From positions 9,348-29,473 of the forward strand of contig NW_003314459.1 in the NCBI RefSeq assembly GCF_000143415.4: a DNA stretch of 20,126 bases. The letters run 5' to 3'. Below are positions 10,830 through 19,767 of this stretch, piece by piece (the stretch's first letter is position 1; the number at the start of each line of letters is the position of its first letter). The translations under genes and the position numbers were made by a program. This DNA comes from Selaginella moellendorffii (Eukaryota; Streptophyta; Lycopodiopsida; Selaginellales; Selaginellaceae). The notes under the pieces are model-generated. The model saw nothing but the letters and a program-made list of their open reading frames with translations, was not told the origin of the DNA and did no database searches.

Positions 10830-10855
10830 CCCAGCGGAGCTGGGTTCCCTGCTAG
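10830..10855 (+). mobile_element. Helitron 3' terminus, copy B
   Basis: The hairpin CCCAGC-GGA-GCTGGG occupies 10830-10844, followed by seven bases (TTCCCTG), CTAG at 10852-10855 and host T. Spacing is identical to copies A and C, but loop and tail differ and the upstream DNA is not obviously similar, so this is a different subfamily. The Harbinger pseudogene and spacer to the left could lie inside this Helitron or outside it; the 5' end is not resolved. Confidence 0.75.
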
Positions 10856-10858
10856 TCA

Positions 10859-11062
10859 TACTCATATATTTAAATGAAAGAGCCTGTATAATAATAGCAT
10901 ATACTGGCGACACTTATTCTGGGCATATGCCAAAATCTAACGGCTGACATTAAACAATGGAGAGTCGTGACTTTTGGGATCATAAAAAATTTCAAATAGC
11001 TTTTAGGGCAGGGAGGAAAGCGACGAGCGTTGGTAGCAGGAAGGCTCTCTTTCTCTCTCTCC
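10859..11062 (+). promoter_or_regulatory. TATA box and CT-rich leader, copy 1
   Basis: TATATTTAA at 10865-10873 is followed downstream by a short CT-rich tract (11045-11062), in the same order as at 17433-17646. The position ahead of exon-like DNA fits a core promoter and 5' UTR. A GT donor context (CATAAG|GTACGC) occurs at about 11211. Activity is inferred only. Confidence 0.4.
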
Positions 11063-11429
11063 TTTGGAATCATGTGCCCTGGATTGATTCAGGGCCCGAC
11101 CTTGTTTATTTTTTATCCTGGTATAAGCAATTCTCTTTTTCTGGGCTGGTATTTTATCTTTCCTTATGTATCGAGCCCAGCAGTGAAAGCTTGGCATGTT
11201 TTCGGCCATAAGGTACGCATTTTTTACTCAGCATCCCGGTTTGGTTTTGTGATATGTTGTGCACAAGCTCTGTTGATTGTTGAGATCTCTTCCCAGAAAG
11301 TATTGCAGCATTGATAAAACGAATCCCTCTTTTCATGTTCTTGAGTTGATCATATTTTCTCCCAGCAGCATTGCAGCTTGTCCAGCAGATGGCTGCCAGT
11401 AGTCACCACAATTTGCAGGGATTTGCTCT

Positions 11430-11693
11430 TGAGCCCCAGAGGATCCTGGTGGCTACGCCCTTACTCTTACCATTGCCCTGGCGCAGATCCATCCAATCCA
11501 TCAGCATCCGCTGCAGTACCATGCTCAGGGCATCTTGTCAAACACCTCAAATGGGGTCAGTGCTTGCCATAGCCAAGAGCACGACATTTTAAGGCACAAT
11601 GTCCAAGGAAGAAAACTTGAGCAGTTCTACGAATTGCAGACTGGAGTTGTGGACTGGTTTTTTCATGTAGTCCCTCGTGGTTTCTTCTTCTGA
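11430..11693 (+). other. Conserved exon-like open segment, copy 1
   Basis: The frame is open from just after a TGA at 11427-11429 to TGA at 11691. It encodes PEDPGGYALTLTIALAQIHP, then a His-rich stretch (HQHPLQYHAQG, CHSQEHDILRH) and KLEQF...ELQTGVVDWF. It has no ATG start, so it would be an internal exon. Copy 2 keeps the same frame without indels, yet of about six base differences most change the amino acid, so there is little sign of selection. The domain is not recognised; it does not match SGR2 as I know it. Confidence 0.45.
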
Positions 11694-11969
11694 CTCTTGG
11701 TAACATAATGTGTTCTTCTTGGCGATCTTAGTATTCTTTTCCAGAGAACTTGTAGTCCTGGAGCTTTCAAGACTGTTGATTCAACAAAGGAGGAAGTATG
11801 TGAAGATTGCTATTTGGATGGAATTGAGAGCGATGGCACTCCCAATTGATGTGAATGTGAGAGATGAGTCTTTGTGTGCATGTATTCCTAATTTGATAAT
11901 TCTTTCAGATTGTTTACTTTGATGCATTGAGGCTGTAATCAACTGGTTTTTCTCACGCTTGAGTCGTCA

Positions 11970-12045
11970 ATTGTACTCCTACAGTTGGGACACAATGGAC
12001 GATTACACTTTAATTGTACTTCTGTGACACAATGGTGATTACACT
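11970..12045 (+). repeat. Imperfect ~40-bp tandem duplication
   Basis: ATTGTACTYCT...GACACAATGG..GATTACACT occurs twice in succession. The same doubling is present in copy 2 at 18566-18641, so it predates the unit duplication. Confidence 0.8.
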
Positions 12046-12420
12046 GCAGACCAGGTTAGCCACCTCTTCTTTTCTTATGATTTTGTCTTTCCTAAACTGG
12101 ATAAACGTTTTTTATTTTGCTTTTAGATGCTTCCACATTGTCAAAAATGATGTGATTGGAGGTACTGAGACTCACAAATAATGCCAAAGAAAATAGTTGT
12201 GGATTCGATAAATTATTGTTTGCATACAAACCTGATTTTTGCTTGCAAACAAACGTACCAGATCACAAAGCGAGGTCCAGACCTGGTCCTGAAAATCCGA
12301 GGACAGCTTTGGAGCGTACTTCATCACGTGTGGAGCTGTATCCGGCTAAGCAAAGCATTGAGCCTCCATGCCAACAGCAATCAAAACTGTCACATGGAAC
12401 ATAAAGTGATGTGAGATTTC

Positions 12421-13520
12421 TACAAGACAAACTTAAAATTTATTCCATATCATGGAAACTTATCACCTGAACCATTTGTGTTTGGGCATACACAAAAACG
12501 CAAAAAAAAAATTACATGGAATGAATGAAGCTATTAAAATAAATGCTGAGACACCAACCAGAAACTTTGTCGGCCTTCCTCAACCTCACACTCAAATAAT
12601 ACACTTAAATTATAAAAGAAGAATTCAAGAAGCTACAAGTTCATCGTTTGTAAGCAACATTCTTACGTGCATAAAAGAAAATCACCATCTTTAGAAGCTG
12701 AAATGCGTTATGTGCACAAGAATCATTACATATAGCCTGTTGGTCAGAGTTTACTTCTTTTCAGCTTTTCAGTCACTTCTGTACCAGTGACCACATTTTC
12801 AATTATCACCACTTAGGAACTTCTCCTACATCTCATGTCCAGAAACTTAGCCATAGTCTCTGAAACTGGTCATCATGTATAATAGACAGTGACAGTGGCC
12901 AAGGCAGTGCTTGCCTTCCATTTGAAGTCCCAGAATCATCAGAGAGCTTCAAGACTGCTATGAATCCCAGAGGAGATGCAGCCTCCAAAGGAAAACATCT
13001 GGAGCCCAAGTTGGGCTGGATGAAAATATAACTTGAGAAACTTGTAGATAATAGCTTCATGATGATGGGACATGCATAACACTCTACATAAGAAATGGAA
13101 AATTAAGCTCTAATCACCATTGAGGGCTTTGCCTGCTGAAAGAATGTCAATTTAACTATTTTATGTTGAACTCATGCTACTGATTCTTGGGTATGGGCAT
13201 CAAGAAGAATGCAAGAGAGACATTGAATAGAGGTAAGTGGTGCTAGACCCTGGTCATCCCATCACCATCGCCACCCATTGCACACTTCATGGATCAATCC
13301 ATTTACTATTAACCTCAAAGAAAAACTGCCTACCTGATCATTGCCTTAGCTTTCTTAATGTTGATTGCCAAAGAACTGTTATAGCAAGAGGAAGGTTTGT
13401 CATGCCTCTTGAATTCAGGGCAAATAGGTCCCTTAACCATGGCAACAACAGCACTAATTCCCAGATTAGATGATGATGTTACATACCAATACCTCTTGCA
13501 ATTCCCACTACCAGCCCATG
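12421..13520. other. Copy-1-specific 1.1-kb insertion
   Basis: This block replaces about 50 bp present in copy 2 (19040-19086) within an otherwise collinear alignment. I see no terminal inverted repeats, hairpin-CTAG end or target duplication. It contains two coding-looking but unrecognised pieces. One is on the minus strand (12833-13060, including FPLEAASPLGFIAVLKLSDD). The other is near 13397-13520, where both strands stay open. It interrupts the path between the upstream exon-like segment and the DDHD exon, so it further disables copy 1. Its origin is unknown. Confidence 0.6.
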
Positions 13521-14122
13521 GTAAATTGAATGTGTTTGCAAAAGAACAGGTCAGGAGTACTGGGAAGATGAAGGCATTGAAGAAAAAAAGCCAGCATGCA
13601 GGCAAATGATGTCGCTTACAGGTATCAATATACTGCCGTGTTAGCAGTGTTTACATTTATCCTTTCATCTTGATTACAGAGTGGAACCTGATATCTATTC
13701 TTTTTGGAGAAAGTCAGTGAATATCTTGGGATACAGGTAAACATAGTGCTTTGTAAGTTTTGCTATCAAAGCTAGAGGAAGTTCTTCGGTTGGGGTATTG
13801 TTTTGTTACAGTTTTTTACGGCAGTATGGTGACAGAAAGGCTATCTAGAAGTCCCAATGGTAGAGTCGACTTAATGCTACAGGTAAGTCTTGCTCTTTGC
13901 TATCACGTCGTGTGGATCCAGGATACAAAATTTAAGCACCACTACATATCGCTATCTGATCAACGACAGCAGTGGCTGGAGAGAGAGAGGAGATTTGCAG
14001 TCGGAATTACAGCAGTAGCAGCAGCAGCATCACCAGTGAGAAGATCTCAAGGCCATGAGAATCCTCCACCAGTTTGGGATCAGTCACATGTACGTAGCGG
14101 CCAGGTGAGAAGGGCAGTGCGA

Positions 14123-14170
14123 GGGACAGGGACGAAGATCTCACAAGGGACAGGGATGAAGATCTTACAG
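14123..14170 (+). repeat. 24-bp tandem duplication (x2), copy 1
   Basis: GGGACAGGGACGAAGATCTC followed by ACAA is repeated immediately with two or three substitutions. It also occurs at 19720-19767. Confidence 0.9.
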
Positions 14171-14426
14171 GGTCCGTCATCACCCAGGAGCAGCAGAGAT
14201 TGATGAGGTCCTGGTTTGCTCTATCACTTTGGAGTCATTTCTGAGTGGCAAGGTGAGCTTCAACGTGGTGGCAGTGATCCAGAGCAGCAGCTCTAGAAGT
14301 GGTAATGATGACCATGCGTTTCTCTACAGGGACACGGTGCTGTACAAATCCAATTACTATCAGCATCACATGTCTGAGGACAAATTAAGTGAAGTGGTGC
14401 CAGATTCAATTGTATTTGTGTTGTAA

Positions 14427-14816
14427 TACTACATTTTATATAAGGTGTCTCCTACCCTTGACTGGCTACAAAAAATAGCAAATGTCTTTCCCTCTTTGCT
14501 CTAAGTGAGCACTCTGACCAACACACATAACAGTAACATATGTGTTGAGAAGGCCAAGTACAAGCCCACTGCTCAGTTCAAGCTCAAAGTCACCTTGCTT
14601 CTCTACATTTATATCAACAGCTCCTCTACATAATCAGGCTGTGTACTCCACATGAACCATGGAGCCTATAGTTGGCCTGTCGCAAGATGTCTCTTCTCCT
14701 CCGGTATTCCTGTTGAAGCACTAAGCAACAAGTAAGCAATACAAACCTTACACCATATCACTCACGGTCACTTTCGCAAAAGCTTACTTAAATTCCACGC
14801 TTGCGCAGAGTCAGAA
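14427..14816. other. 3' flank of copy 1
   Basis: Homology to copy 2 is known only to 14541, because copy 2 runs off the window. No ORF or element is recognised. It would hold the 3' UTR of the former gene. Confidence 0.5.
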
Positions 14817-15257
14817 TCATGTAAATATGAGCGCACACTCGCAGTTATGCTCGCTGTCCCAGTACAGAATTTTCCTCCTCTTTAGTGCTACTGATATCAG
14901 CACATGGAACTGCACACTCACTAAAGAGAATCCATTCACTGCGAAGAGGAACCCACCAAAAAAAATCCCTCCCGTGCTGTTTAGAACTCTCATAGCAGGC
15001 GGAAGATAGGGCTTCACGCATTCTTCCAGGGCTTGAGCATGGAGTTGGGGCGGTAGCATTCTCTGTGGTAGTGCCATTGCTAGGGATTTCAATATAACAT
15101 GTTCTTGGGGCCTAGATCGAGAAGCTTTATAGAACCACTCCACTGGAATCATCTCCAGATGGTGGGGTAGCCTCGAGCAGATTGTTATGATGATCCCTAT
15201 TTGTCTTTGTCTTTCCTGCATATGATGTGGTGGAGAACACAAGGACAACAACAACAT
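14817..15257 (-). CDS. Hypothetical protein ORF, 146 codons
   Basis: This is one of the two longest uninterrupted frames in the window, opening with ATG at 15257. The N-terminal part is mixed polar with several His, Arg and Gln (RPQEHVILKSLAMALPQRM). A Pro-containing segment (ECVKPYLPPAMRVLN) follows. Then a hydrophobic stretch at about residues 93-120 (GGIFFGGFLFAVNGFSLVS) could be a membrane helix, and the tail is short and Cys-containing. The family is not recognised. It could be a real small membrane protein, an exon of a larger gene, or chance. No promoter or polyadenylation evidence was identified. Its strand is opposite to that of the duplicated unit. Confidence 0.3.
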   Translation of the reverse strand: MLLLSLCSPPHHMQERQRQIGIIITICSRLPHHLEMIPVEWFYKASRSRPQEHVILKSLAMALPQRMLPPQLHAQALEECVKPYLPPAMRVLNSTGGIFFGGFLFAVNGFSLVSVQFHVLISVALKRRKILYWDSEHNCECALIFT

Positions 15258-17329
15258 TGGCTTTGAATAATCAGCCTCTGGGAAAGTCCTGCAAACAGTT
15301 CCATACGGTTCTCAACTATTTGCGGCGTATGGATCACAGATGTGGTGACTCTTGTACTCAGTGTGCTGCCTAACTCTTCACTTATTTCCTCTGGGAATGA
15401 TCAGAAAGTAATAACTTGAACAATGTTTTCTCTGCTTCTAAATTTCCAGGCACTTCCACTCTTGTATGATCCTGATGATAATGAGAATGTGGATAATGTG
15501 GACTTATCACACGAGCACGTACTGTGGCAGACTTTCTCAAGAGAACTAAACTAATACAAGATGCAGATAGGTTCATCAAGAGAATGTCATTCACTTCTTA
15601 GTGACTGCTTAGTGCCTGTAAAGTTCACGAGGACTTGGAGAGATGATCAAAAGGTGGCGATGGATATGCTTAAGTGTGTGAAATGTGAGCATATGAGTTC
15701 TGTGCTTTGTAGGAGCTTCATTATTGCCGAGACTTGAATTCAAACTATCTCTTTATTTTCTATCTAAGTCACGTGTATATGCACTGTTAGCACAACTATT
15801 ATATAGAAACTGAATAAGAGTTTTGATGGATGGCTCAAAAGAAGTTAGGTTGATTCAAACGATACCTCTCCAAATTTTTTAAGAGATGGAGAATGATAAC
15901 TCCACAATGGTGAGATGTGATGGTAAGAATTAAGGACTAATGCTTAACATAAACATGAAGTTTACCTATGTATGTATTAAGCTTCTAAGCATAAAAAGTG
16001 GCAAGAGGAAGATGGATAAAGACAATAAATTCTACACAACCAACCATGCAAACAAACCGTCAAGTAGGCAACAATCAAAAGTAAAAGCAAAATAAGTGTT
16101 AGATAAAATGCAAAACATCATGGATGAGTTGACAAAAACTTGTTAAGTGAAATGCTGATGAAGCACAAGCAAATGTTCTCGAAAAATCACAAATCATATT
16201 GCTGATTTTATTATTTCAATACTTATTTACCATACTTATTTCTGCTGCTTAAGCAGTATCTAAAATATATAACTGTGAATAAACCAATATTATAATAAAC
16301 TTGTCCATGTATTTTAAAATAATAAGGGCCACCTACTGCAATCTCTTCAATGTTTGCACCTATTGATGCAAATACTAATGCACTATTATAATTTAGTATT
16401 AATACACATATAGCTTTTTTGACTGCAGATATTATATTAGAGAATAAATTTAAGCACTTATAAAAATGTATAAATGCGAAGTATGAAAGTGTGGATGTAC
16501 TTCAACATCATAAATTATACAATCTGCTATTCTTTTCATGAGTAACCTTTTTTACTTGAACTCTGAAACAAACAGTGAATCTAACTGAAAGAAACACAAG
16601 GTTGTTTCTTGTATTTTTTTCTCTCAACGCATTATCATGTTCTTCTCCTTTGCATTTTTTCTCAATGGAAAGCAGACATTGTGATGACAAATATCTTTGG
16701 AAAATTGTTTCCAATGCGGAAGCTCTACATGCGGGACTGGCCATTTGAACACTACATTGATATGTGGGCTAAGATATATTTTCTTTATCTAGCCAGGCAT
16801 TAGGGTAATTTAGGGCTGATTAGCTTTTTTGAAGCTTGATAGTGATGAGGATCTGATAGAGATTCAAGATGTAATGCTGCCACAATGTGCCAACTTGTCA
16901 TGGAGAAAAAAAGTGATGTATGCTCATATCCAAGTTATTAGGGTGACACCATCCAGCCAGCACTATTGCAAGCTAGCATTAGACAATAAGAGTGAGTCAC
17001 ATCTATTTCTTGTTGATCATGTAGATAGAATAGGAAATTTATTTGTATTCCACACTTTGACAATGCATGCATGGGCTTCTGGTTACACAAATTATACTAT
17101 AAATTATAAGTTAAGATATTAATAACTTATTCTATAATATTTTAATATCATAAAAATCATGATACTAAATTTTTTATATATACATTATAATATAGCATGT
17201 TATAAAATAATAATAATTTATATATTAAGCATATATATAATTGTAAACATATATTAAACATATATTATGTAAAAGGATCTTTCATTATAAATATTATATT
17301 TTTTTTATCTATGTATGTTATTAATATAA
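15258..17329. other. Spacer with weak exon-like fragments
   Basis: Three pieces look mildly coding. After an acceptor-like TTTCCAG at about 15450, the plus frame reads LPLLYDPDDNENVDNVDLSH. At 16670-16803 it reads NIFGKLFPMRKLYMRDWPFE up to a stop. At 16832-17122 it reads LDSDEDLIEIQDVMLPQCAN without an ATG. None is recognised, and no splice model joins them convincingly. From 17100 the DNA turns very AT-rich; a non-autonomous Helitron could begin at about 17131 (TCTATAATATTTT), but the preceding base is T, not the expected A. Confidence 0.4.
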
Positions 17330-17426
17330 ATATGTTAAAAATTACAATTATGATTACAACTCTTTGAAATTACTAAATCATCAGAAATAAATATGATGCT
17401 CCCAGCGTAGCTGGGACTTTTGCTAG
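17330..17426 (+). mobile_element. Helitron 3' terminus, copy C
   Basis: The hairpin TCCCAGC-GTA-GCTGGGA occupies 17400-17416, then ACTTTTG without its first A, then CTAG at 17423-17426 followed by T. The last about 30 bases are identical to copy A at 896-923, and the preceding about 70 bp are clearly related, so A and C belong to one subfamily. The element is non-autonomous or truncated as far as can be seen. Confidence 0.8.
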
Positions 17427-17618
17427 TACTCATATATTTAAACAAAAGAGCCGGTATAATAATAGCATATACTGGGGACACTTATTCTGGGCATATTCCA
17501 AAATCTAACGGTTGAGATTACATAATGGAGAATCGTGACTTTTGAGATCATAAAAAATTTCAAATGCCTTTTAGAGCAGGGAGGAAAGTGACACACAAGG
17601 AGCGTTGAGCGGGAAGGT

Positions 17619-17646
<28 letters not shown>
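17427..17646 (+). promoter_or_regulatory. TATA box and CT-rich leader, copy 2
   Basis: TATATTTAA lies at 17433-17441, seven bases after the Helitron end, and an expanded TC microsatellite at 17619-17646. The arrangement matches copy 1 and loosely the 923-1176 region. It reads as a core promoter and 5' leader, inferred from position only. Confidence 0.4.
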
Positions 17647-17649
<3 letters not shown>

Positions 17650-18025
17650 TTTGGAATTGTGTGCCCTTGATTGATTCAGGGTGCAACCTTGTTTATTTTT
17701 TATCCTGGTATAAGCAATTCTCTTTTTCTGGGCTGCTACTTTATCTTTCCTTATGTATCGAGCCCAGCAGTGAAAGCTTGGTATGTTTTCGGCATGAAGA
17801 GTTCATAAGGTACACATTTTTCGCTCAGCATCCCGGTTTGGTTTTGTGATATGTTGTGCACAAGCTCTGTTGATTGTTGAGGTCTCTTCCCAGAAAGTAT
17901 TGCAGCATTGATAAAACGAATCCCTCTTTCGTGTTCTTGAGTTGATCATTTTTTATCCCAGCAGCATTGCAGCTTGTCCAGCAGATGGCTGCCAGTAGTC
18001 ACCACAATTTGCAGGGATTTGCACT

Positions 18026-18289
18026 TGAGCCCCAGAGGATCCTGGTGGCTACGCCCTTACTCTTACCATTGCCCTGGCACAGATCCATCCAATCCATCAG
18101 CATCCGCTGCAGTACCATGCTCAGGGCATCTTGTCAAACACCTCAAATGGGATCAGTGCTTGCCATAGCCAAGAGCACGACATTTTAAGGCACAATGTCC
18201 AAGGAAGAAAACTTGAGCAGTTCCATGAATTGCAGACTGGAGTTGTGGACTGGTTTGTTGATGTAGTCCCTCGTGGTTTCTTCTTCTGA
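18026..18289 (+). other. Conserved exon-like open segment, copy 2
   Basis: This is the same frame as 11430-11693, open to TGA at 18287, with IALAQIHPIHQHPLQYHAQG, GISACHSQEHD and ELQTGVVDWFVDVV. Compared with copy 1 there are V/I, Y/H, F/V and H/D replacements and one silent change. The function is not recognised. Confidence 0.45.
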
Positions 18290-18565
18290 CTCTTGGTAAC
18301 ATAATGTGTTCTTCTTGGCGATCTTAGTATTCTTTTCCAGAGAACTTGTAGTCTTGGAGCTTTCAAGGCTGCTGATTCAACAAAGGAGGAAGTATGTGAA
18401 GATTGCTATTTGGATGGAATTGAGAGCGATGGCACTCCTAATTGATGAGAATGTGAGAGATGAGTCTTTGTGTGTATGTATTCCTAATTTGATAATTCTT
18501 CCAGATTGTTTACTTTGCTGCATTGAGGCTGTAATCAACTGGTTTTTCTAACGCTTGAGTCATCA

Positions 18566-18641
18566 ATTGTACTCCTACAGTTGGGACACAATGGACGATT
18601 ACACTTTAATTGTACTTCTGTGACACAATGGTGATTACACT
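18566..18641 (+). repeat. Imperfect ~40-bp tandem duplication, copy 2
   Basis: This is the equivalent of 11970-12045: two rounds of ATTGTACT...GACACAATGG..GATTACACT. Confidence 0.8.
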
Positions 18642-19719
18642 GCAGACCAGGTCAGCCTCCTCTTCTTTTCTTATGATTTTGTCTTTTCTAAACTGGATAA
18701 ACGTTTTTTTTTTTTTTCCTTTTAGATGCTTCCACATTGTCAACAATGATGCGATTGGAGGTACTGAGACTCACAAATAATGCCAAAGAAAATAGTTGTG
18801 GATTCAACGGAAAGAGGTAACATTCGATAAATTATTGTTTGTATACAAACCTGATTATTGCTTGCAAACAAATGTACCAGATCACAAAGCGAGGTCCAGA
18901 CCTGGTCCTGAAAATCCGAGGACAGCTTTGGAGCGTACTTCATCACGTGTGGAGCTGCATCCGGCTAAGCAAAGCATTGAGCCTCCATGGCGACAGCAAT
19001 CAAAACTGTCACATGGAACATAAAGTGATGTGAGCTTTCTGAATGCTTTGGAAATGAGTATGTATGTGATTTACAGTCTTTGCAACGTAAGTTGAATGTG
19101 TTTGCAAAAGAACAGGTCATGAGTACTTGGAAGATGAAGGCATTGAAAAAGAAAAGCCAGCATGCAGGCAAATGATGAACATATTTCACCCATATGATCC
19201 TGTCGCTTACAGGTATCAATATACTGCCGTGTTAGCAGTGTTTACAATTATCCTTTCGTCTTGATTACAGAGTGGAACCTCTGATATCTATTCTTTTTGG
19301 AGAAAGTCAGTGAATATCTTGGGATACAGGTAAACATAGTGCTTTGTAAGTCTTGCTATCAAAGCTAGAGGAAGTTCTTCGGTTGGGGTATGGTTTTGTC
19401 ACAGCTTTTTACGGCAGTATGGTGACAGAAAGGCTATCTAGAAGTCCCAATGGTAGAGTCGACTTAATGCTACAGGTTAGTCTTGCTCTTTGCTATCACG
19501 TCATTCTTGTGTGGATCCAGGATACAAAATTTAAGCACCACTACATATCGCTATTTGATCAACGGCAGCAGTGGCTGGAGAGAGAGGAGATTTGGAGTCG
19601 GAATCACAGCAGTAGCAGCAGCAGCATCACCAGTGAGAAGATCTCAAGGCCATGAGAATCCTCCACCAGTTTGGGATCAGTCACATGTACGTAGCGGCCA
19701 GGTGAGAAGGGCAGTGTGA

Positions 19720-19767
19720 GAGACAGGGACGAAGATCTCACAAGGGACAGGGATGAAGATCTTACAG
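19720..19767 (+). repeat. 24-bp tandem duplication (x2), copy 2
   Basis: It corresponds to 14123-14170; the first unit starts GAGACAGGGA instead of GGGACAGGGA. Confidence 0.9.

Larger units (their letters stand above)
10859..14426 (+). pseudogene. SGR2-like DDHD phospholipase-type pseudogene, copy 1
   Basis: SGR2-type proteins are intracellular PLA1-like lipases with a C-terminal DDHD domain, required for shoot gravitropism in Arabidopsis. The 3' part shows this family. The exon around 13550-13621 corresponds to copy 2's EKEKPACRQ...VAYR exon, but a 25-bp deletion at 13611/13612 removes NIFHPYDP and shifts the frame. After the intron at 13622-13679 comes VEP, then a 2-bp deletion. Exon 13812-13882 encodes FYGSMVTERLSRSPNGRVDL plus MLQ, and after intron 13883-13921 DTKFKHHYIS follows, matching the end of DDHD domains. 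A last segment at 14330-14426 gives DTVLYKSNYYQHH and ends at TAA. The N-terminal lipase motifs (GxSxG) are not seen. Upstream exon-like segments (11430-11693, about 11745-11840, 12181-12414) were not recognised and may come from a different gene. Confidence 0.7.
10859..14541 (+). repeat. Duplicated unit, copy 1
   Basis: This segment is highly similar to 17427-20126. Homology begins at TACTCATATATTTAAA just after the Helitron end and continues to at least 14541, which aligns to the last base of the window. Copy 1 is longer because 12421-13520 has no counterpart in copy 2. It also has a 25-bp deletion at 13611/13612, a 2-bp deletion near 13688 and a 13-bp insertion near 14186. Both copies are in direct orientation, about 6.57 kb apart at their left ends. 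Confidence 0.93.

Noticed and set aside
17131-17426. Complete ~300-bp non-autonomous Helitron starting TCTATAATATT
   Set aside because: The preceding base is T rather than A, and no second copy in the window confirms this 5' end.
18121-18366. Minus ORF of 81 codons
   Set aside because: It is antisense to the conserved exon-like segment, and the corresponding frame is not preserved as an ORF in copy 1.
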